A DNA stretch of 5,912 bases from Candidatus Zixiibacteriota bacterium (GTDB lineage Bacteria > Zixibacteria > MSB-5A5 > WJJR01). The stretch lies in the NCBI GenBank assembly GCA_014729565.1, contig WJJR01000107.1:1-5912 (forward strand). The letters are read 5' to 3'. Below the pieces are notes generated by a model. That model saw only the letters and a program-made list of their open reading frames with translations, searched no databases and was not told the origin of the DNA. Positions 3,601 to 5,912 of this stretch are shown here, piece after piece; the first letter of the stretch is position 1; every line of letters starts with the position of its first letter. The translations under genes and the position numbers were made by a program.

Positions 3601-5912
3601 AACTGTGATGTCGGCGGGGCAGGCGATGGTCGGATCGGTTTGATCGTTGATCGTAATAGTCTGTGTGCATTCAACGAAGTTGCCGCATTCGTCGGTGGCG
3701 CGGTAGGTGCGGGTAATGGTACCGCCGCACGGACCGCCACTCAACGGGCTGTCGCCCTCGTGTGTGACCGTCACGCTGCCACAGTTATCGGTCGCTGTGA
3801 CGAGATTGATATCCGCCGCGGGGACGTCGGCAACGCAATCAACGGTGACGTCGGCCGGGCAGGTAATGGTCGGATCGGTTTGATCGTTGACCGTGATCGT
3901 CTGCGTACACTCGACGAAGTTGCCGCAGGCGTCGGTGGCGCGGTAGGTGCGTGTGATGCTACCACCGCAGGAACCGCCAGTCAACGGGCTGTCGCCTTCG
4001 TGCGTGACCGTTACACTACCGCAATTGTCGGACGCCGTGACCAGGTTGATATCCGCTGCCGGTACGTCGGCTTCACAATCGACCGTGATGTCGGCCGGGC
4101 AGGCAATCGTCGGATCGGTCGTATCCTCAACAGTGATCGTCTGTTGGCACGTGGATGTGTTGCCGCACGCGTCGGACGCTTCGTAGGTCAGTACCAGTGT
4201 GTATTCCTGGTCGCATCCACCGGCGGTCGAATCGCGGCTGATGATGCTAATCGTGGGATTGGCATCGCAATTGTCGGTGGCTGTGGCGGTCCCGAAGCTG
4301 CCGACCGCATCACACTCGAAGGTTACATCGGCCGGACAGGAAATGACCGGTGGAGTGGTATCGTCAACAGTAATGGTTTGGATACATGTGTCAGCTTGTC
4401 CCGCACTGTTGGTCGCGACCCACTCGCGGGTGATCACCTTTTCCTGCGCGCACGTACCGGCAGCTTCGCTGTCGGTGTGTGTGATCGTGATCGGAGCGCA
4501 GTTGCCGGTGGCGGTCGCTGAACCGAGAGTACCGGGATCGGTCGGGCTGTCGCATTCGACCGTCACGTCGGCCGGACAGCTAATGACCGGCGGCTGGCAG
4601 CATGAGTCAGGATCGTTCAATACAAAGGTGACGGCGAACGAACCGGTGCAGGTGTCGCACTCGGCCGCGCAGAGAATATCAACGTTGACTGTACCGTCGC
4701 TGGCGGGTGTGTAACACCACTGACCGGCACTCAGGGTGCCGGGGCCGCTGGCAATCTGACAGAGAGCGCCACCGGTTGCTGACACCGGGAGACAGACTTC
4801 CGGAATCGGGTCGCAGAGATAGATCGTGGTATCCGACGGAATGTCGCACACCGGGGGCGCCGGATTCGGGAAGGTGATATCAATGATCAACTGGCAGCTT
4901 TCGCCACAGGGGTCGGTGCAGGTGATCGTATCGACTACGTGCTCGCCCGGTGACGGAGAATACTCCCAGATCCCGTCGCCCAATGTGGCGTTGGGATTGG
5001 TGTTTGTGCAGGTCAAAGAATCGCCGTTGGGATCAAAGGTGCTGAATGTGACCACATGAACCGGCGGTGTGCACAACGGCGGGCTCTGACCGCCGGTGAA
5101 CTGGCAGGTCGGCGCCTCGTTCAATTCAACCCAGACGACCGAGGTATCAGCACCCACCTGGCCGCACGAGTCGGTCGCCGTGACGATGACTTCGTAGTGT
5201 CCGGTCGTGTCGGCATAGAAGCAGATTTCCGTGGATGACGCACCGAGTGGTCCACGCGCGGCGAATCCATCAATCTCCGCCGTGCCGCTGAGTCCGGTGG
5301 CCACAAATCGATCGAAACGGATACCATCCGGCAGATCGAGTGTCACACCGCCCAGGCCGCTCCCGGCGGTACCGCCAGGAACATACACGGTATCGACATG
5401 ATTGACTGTCGCACCTTCACTGAAAATGAATTCGACATTCCCACCCGATGCGGAATTGGTGTAAATCACGAAATCGGTGGGTGATCCGTTGCAAGCGGTG
5501 AACACCGAATCAAAACTGAGTTCGACATAGTCACCCGAGGTAAAAGCGACAGAGCCATCGCCATCACTACCGTCGGGACCGCCGCTGCCGGGTGTGGTAA
5601 AGGTCAAATCGGTCGGGGTGCTTAGCAGAAGGTTGGCTGAGTTGCCGGGTTCTGTTCCGGTCGGAAATGTACCGGCATCAATCACTGACCCCACGAATCC
5701 GTAACCCGGCAAGGAGACTGAAACACCGGATTGTGTATTGACTGGCGGGACGAAATCGGAGGCCGCGAGCAAATTCTTGCCCGGATCGCCGCCGCCGAGT
5801 TGCGTGACTGTGCCGCCCATCGCCACGATCTGCGCGACCTGGTCGAAATTCGACATTGTTGTTGTGAACGTGCCAATATTCGATTCAATGCTCAAGTTAC
5901 ACGGTTCAGAAT
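652..5912 (-). CDS. Giant modular secreted protein with HYR-like repeats, cohesin-like and dockerin-like modules and a T9SS/FlgD-Ig-type C-terminal domain (5' partial)
   Basis: An uninterrupted frame runs from the right window edge to the TAA stop at 652-654, giving at least 1,752 codons. The first possible start inside the window is TTG at 5893-5895, but the frame is open upstream of it, no ribosome-binding site precedes it and no signal peptide follows it, so the gene is probably cut by the window. Modules in order (residues counted from that TTG): beta-rich region 1-215; type B cysteine modules 216-434; seven HYR-like modules 435-993; three type B modules 994-1256; cohesin-like 1257-1446; dockerin-like 1451-1518; beta-rich segment 1530-1654; C-terminal domain 1655-1747 with YPNPFN at 1665-1670. 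There are about 90 cysteines, the last at 1443, which suits an oxidising extracellular location with many disulfides. The likely role is structural or adhesive at the cell surface; this is inference from domain architecture, as no catalytic motif is visible. Coding status is very secure; function is not. Confidence 0.96.
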   Translation of the reverse strand, partial: SEPCNLSIESNIGTFTTTMSNFDQVAQIVAMGGTVTQLGGGDPGKNLLAASDFVPPVNTQSGVSVSLPGYGFVGSVIDAGTFPTGTEPGNSANLLLSTPTDLTFTTPGSGGPDGSDGDGSVAFTSGDYVELSFDSVFTACNGSPTDFVIYTNSASGGNVEFIFSEGATVNHVDTVYVPGGTAGSGLGGVTLDLPDGIRFDRFVATGLSGTAEIDGFAARGPLGASSTEICFYADTTGHYEVIVTATDSCGQVGADTSVVWVELNEAPTCQFTGGQSPPLCTPPVHVVTFSTFDPNGDSLTCTNTNPNATLGDGIWEYSPSPGEHVVDTITCTDPCGESCQLIIDITFPNPAPPVCDIPSDTTIYLCDPIPEVCLPVSATGGALCQIASGPGTLSAGQWCYTPASDGTVNVDILCAAECDTCTGSFAVTFVLNDPDSCCQPPVISCPADVTVECDSPTDPGTLGSATATGNCAPITITHTDSEAAGTCAQEKVITREWVATNSAGQADTCIQTITVDDTTPPVISCPADVTFECDAVGSFGTATATDNCDANPTISIISRDSTAGGCDQEYTLVLTYEASDACGNTSTCQQTITVEDTTDPTIACPADITVDCEADVPAADINLVTASDNCGSVTVTHEGDSPLTGGSCGGSITRTYRATDACGNFVECTQTITVNDQTDPTITCPADVTVDCVADVPAADINLVTATDNCGSVTVTHEGDSPLSGGPCGGTITRTYRATDECGNFVECTQTITINDQTDPTIACPADITVDCEADVPVADINLVTADDNCGSVTVTHEGDTPLSGGACGGTIVRTYRATDACGNFVECAQTITVNDQTDPTIACPADITVDCETDVPAPDINLVTADDNCGSVTVTHEGDTQLSGGPCGGTITRTYRATDECGNFVECTQTITVDDQTDPTIACPADVTVECESEVPSADINLVTASDNCGSVTVTHEGDSLVSVNNCDARITRTYRATDECGNFAECIQTITIDDTTRPVWTSIYSDTTISLCAPQEICLPLSATDNCGDPIFALLGSPGTITDDPWQYCYTPTGNETITVRLQAQDHFTSCVNAAVQEFTITFEINSAPECDLPSDTSLFLCSPGQVCLPVSATDIDGNLADCQVVSGPGSIAGGQWCYNATTDESFTVTVECTDACGQSCQGSFNVDIDINEAPVCSGPGDVVLERCDLTEIVLNVSATDGDGNLNGCQVVSGPGTISGGAWTFTPPDFGEYCVTVECTDACGASCQETFCVTVEHRTDCDCLIDISVNGGANIDAFNEQTVTVPITIDAIQADIEVGGFDLLLCYDQTAIQIVDVARGLAIEEWEYFTYRHGVNSNCTGACPSGIVRLVGIADLDNGPDQHPSEGSFRPVGTIAELSFFVTPDRNFIGQCVPIAFCTYDCGDNTVSSRTGDTLYVDLYNFDPGCQNNPKADVLPSLCFLDASICIQEPPDDRGDLNLNFIANEVGDAVLYSRYFIEGLDVFHENDTTRAVQILASDINDDGVTLTVADLVYLIRIITGDAQPFPADPGTPKLAPYAANATASLRIEDGRAVVSTTADVDLGGAFLVFRYSDLQPQRPVLTDDASPLKVSSRASSGEMRVLVSPEMTGKEGAIASGSTDLLSIPFEGEGSIELTEVQFSDANGAILSSEIAKSSALLPTSYQLYQNYPNPFNAGTVIRFDLQEASDWTLTVYNVTGQRVRTFHGHSEASQMTVQWNGRDDNGQSVASGVYFYNIKAGRYTDTRKMTVLK
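655..933 (-). other. C-terminal sorting/FlgD-Ig-like domain (residues 1655-1747)
   Basis: The last 93 residues begin LPTSYQLYQNYPNPFN, continue with TVIRFDLQEASDWTLTVYN and TGQRVRTF, then VQWNGRDDNGQSVASGVYFY, and end in RKMTVLK. The order YPNPFN, then VYN-x-x-GQ-x-V, then W-x-G-x-D-x-x-G, then ASGVYFY, with a basic C-terminal end, is the shared signature of the FlgD Ig-like family and the type A sorting domain of the type IX secretion system. Such domains direct secretion and cell-surface attachment in Bacteroidetes and related phyla. Whether this organism uses a true type IX system cannot be judged from the window. Confidence 0.88.
934..1341 (-). other. Cysteine-free beta-rich segment between dockerin-like and C-terminal domains (residues 1519-1654)
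   Basis: After a proline-rich linker (residues 1519-1533, AQPFPADPGTPKLAP) comes a stretch with ASLRIEDGRAVVSTTADVD, LGGAFLVFRYSD, MRVLVSPEM and LSIPFEGEGSIELTEVQF. The alternating pattern and the 'GGAFLVFRYS' element suggest another cohesin-like or Ig-like beta sandwich. Unlike the main cohesin-like module it has no cysteine, and it contains lysines, which are nearly absent from the rest of the protein. Family assignment is uncertain. Confidence 0.45.
1342..1545 (-). other. Dockerin-like calcium-binding module (residues 1451-1518)
   Basis: Two loop-helix elements are visible. The second is canonical: D1495-I-N-D-D-G1500 followed by V-T-L-T-V-A-D1507-LVYLIRIITGD, with acidic and Asn residues placed as in the calcium loops of type I dockerins and EF-hand-like F-hands. 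The first, D1453-L-N-L-N-F-I-A-N-E-V-G-D1465 followed by AVLYSRYFIEGL, keeps the spacing but has Phe where the loop glycine is usual. The module contains no cysteine. It directly follows the cohesin-like module through a short EPPDDRG linker. Dockerin-like elements in such proteins may stabilise adjacent domains or mediate assembly; which applies here cannot be read from sequence. Confidence 0.72.
1558..2127 (-). other. Cohesin-like module with WEYFTYR and CPSG signature (residues 1257-1446)
   Basis: Residues 1257-1446 begin DCDCLIDISV and contain VTVPITIDAI, then VGGFDLLLCYDQTAIQIVDV. This is the strand pattern of cohesin-like domains, where a 'GGFD...YD...L/I' element precedes the variable loop. 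An insertion carries WEYFTYRHG at 1323-1331 and a C-x3-C-PSG motif at 1336-1343, followed by IVRLVGIADLDNGPD. Later strands include LSFFVTPDR and VPIAFCTYDCGDNTVSSRTGD. Cohesins bind dockerins in cellulosomes, but cohesin-like modules are also widespread in non-cellulosomal surface proteins. The cohesin relationship is my pattern judgement; the WEYFTYR variety recalls secreted proteins of uncultured FCB-group bacteria. Confidence 0.65.
2128..2916 (-). repeat. Three type B cysteine modules (residues 994-1256)
   Basis: Residues 994-1084, 1085-1170 and 1171-1256 are units of about 86-91 residues of a second repeat family. The shared pattern is xPxC, then SDTxxxLC, VCLPVSATD, CQVVSGPG, GGQWCY and VECTDACGxSC, closing with an INEAP-like linker that begins the next unit. 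The first unit is the most diverged. The pattern resembles Ig/PKD/cadherin-like extracellular beta modules, but I do not recognise a precise named family. Cysteine spacing differs from the HYR-like units, so these are not simply degenerate copies of the array. Confidence 0.85.
2917..4116 (-). repeat. Five-unit, exactly phased 240-bp tandem array coding five 80-residue HYR-like modules
   Basis: Residues 594-673, 674-753, 754-833, 834-913 and 914-993 are five consecutive units of exactly 80 residues with no indels. Each begins DPTIxCPAD and ends with TQTITVNDQT or a close variant. Six cysteines are invariant, at unit positions 6, 14, 32, 50, 64 and 70. The layout (CPADxTV near the start, DNCG in the middle, RATDxCGNF-EC near the end) matches the Ig-like HYR family, usually about 80 residues and found in extracellular adhesion proteins. 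Adjacent units are about 86-89% identical as protein in hand counts. Comparing 3181-3420 with 3661-3900 by eye gives about 50 differences in 240 bases, many at third codon positions. The array is therefore not a fresh duplication; the protein sequence appears to be held constant. Confidence 0.95.
4117..4593 (-). repeat. Two diverged HYR-like modules preceding the tandem array
   Basis: Residues 435-514 (80 residues) and 515-593 (79 residues) follow the same pattern as the array: PPVISCPADVT at the start, a central NC, and TITVDDTT or TITVEDTT at the end. They lack the THEGDSPLSGG and RTYRATD segments that mark the five near-identical units. The second has all six cysteines (shifted by up to three positions through indels). 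The first has only five, lacking the cysteine equivalent to unit position 64. They look like older members of the same family, from which the homogeneous array may have been amplified. Confidence 0.88.
4594..5250 (-). repeat. Type B cysteine modules on the N-terminal side of the HYR block (residues 216-434)
   Basis: Residues 346-434 form a clear type B unit (PPVCDIPSDTT, VCLPVSATGG, ASGPGTLSAGQWCYTP). Residues 261-345 form a more diverged one (NEAPTCQF, ITCTDPCGESCQ). Residues 216-260 look like the C-terminal part of another (VTATDSCG followed by the VELNEAP linker). Together with the three units on the other side, they show that the HYR block is flanked by the same module type both N- and C-terminally. 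The 346-434 unit ends in a short DPDSCCQ linker that joins it to the first HYR-like module. Confidence 0.75.
5251..5912 (-). other. N-terminal beta-rich region of the large protein, family not recognised
   Basis: Residues 1-215 from the TTG (plus five further in-frame residues to the window edge) are rich in Gly, Ser, Thr, Val and Phe. They show alternating hydrophobic stretches such as YVELSFDSVF, DFVIYTNSAS and VEFIFSEGATV, then VTLDLPDGIRFDRFVAT and a closing AEIDGFAARG. This suggests a beta-sandwich or jelly-roll fold of the kind found in extracellular binding modules, but I cannot assign a family. A Gly/Asp/Ser-rich low-complexity loop (GGPDGSDGDG) lies inside it. No signal peptide is present in the visible part, consistent with the real start lying beyond the right edge. 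Confidence 0.5.

Noticed and set aside
3265..4521. A 418-codon open frame on the plus strand with a repetitive translation (DRDRAAVV, QIDVRC, GRAGNGRIGL patterns).
   Set aside because: It lies exactly antisense to the HYR array. Because the array period is a multiple of three and free of indels, any antisense frame free of stops in one unit tends to stay open through all. The repetition is inherited from the minus-strand gene, and DNA differences between units fall mainly at the minus-strand third positions.
652..5912. The idea that the large protein is an enzyme or a cellulosomal scaffoldin.
   Set aside because: No catalytic domain or carbohydrate-binding module is recognisable. There is only one clear cohesin-like module, whereas scaffoldins usually carry several, and the remaining modules are adhesive or structural types.

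Overview
The window holds one very large gene on the minus strand and, to its left, about 650 bases of non-coding, repeat-bearing DNA. The gene (652 to the right edge) encodes at least 1,752 residues of a secreted, modular, cysteine-rich surface or extracellular protein. Residue numbers below count from the TTG codon at 5893-5895, which is only a reference point because the frame stays open past it to the window edge.

Organism: a bacterium with moderately high GC. The C-terminal domain of the YPNPFN...WNGRDDNG...ASGVYFY type is typical of Bacteroidetes/FCB-group secreted proteins. The combination of a cohesin-like module carrying WEYFTYR, a dockerin-like module and this tail resembles proteins of uncultured FCB-type phyla such as candidate division Zixibacteria. 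That placement is from memory of protein style and is tentative.

Layout, left to right. Bases 1-151 contain no convincing gene. Bases 152-416 carry dispersed palindromic elements ending in GCGGGGATGAC or close variants: one complete fold-back unit, one hairpin with an expanded loop, and one decayed fragment. Two strong hairpins follow, at 476-506 (T-rich tail on the plus strand) and 593-617 (35 bases beyond the stop codon of the large gene). They look like terminators.

Layout of the protein, N to C: a beta-rich N-terminal region (about 1-215); about two and a half cysteine-containing type B modules (216-434); seven HYR-like type A modules (435-993), the last five being near-identical 80-residue units encoded by an exactly phased 5 x 240 bp array; three more type B modules (994-1256); a cohesin-like module (1257-1446); a dockerin-like calcium-binding module (1451-1518); a cysteine-free beta-rich segment (1530-1654); and a FlgD-Ig/T9SS type A-like C-terminal domain (1655-1747). 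All visible parts fit a long, disulfide-stabilised extracellular stalk or adhesin. No enzyme active site is recognisable. The true N-terminus, with an expected signal peptide, lies outside the window, and so do the neighbouring genes.
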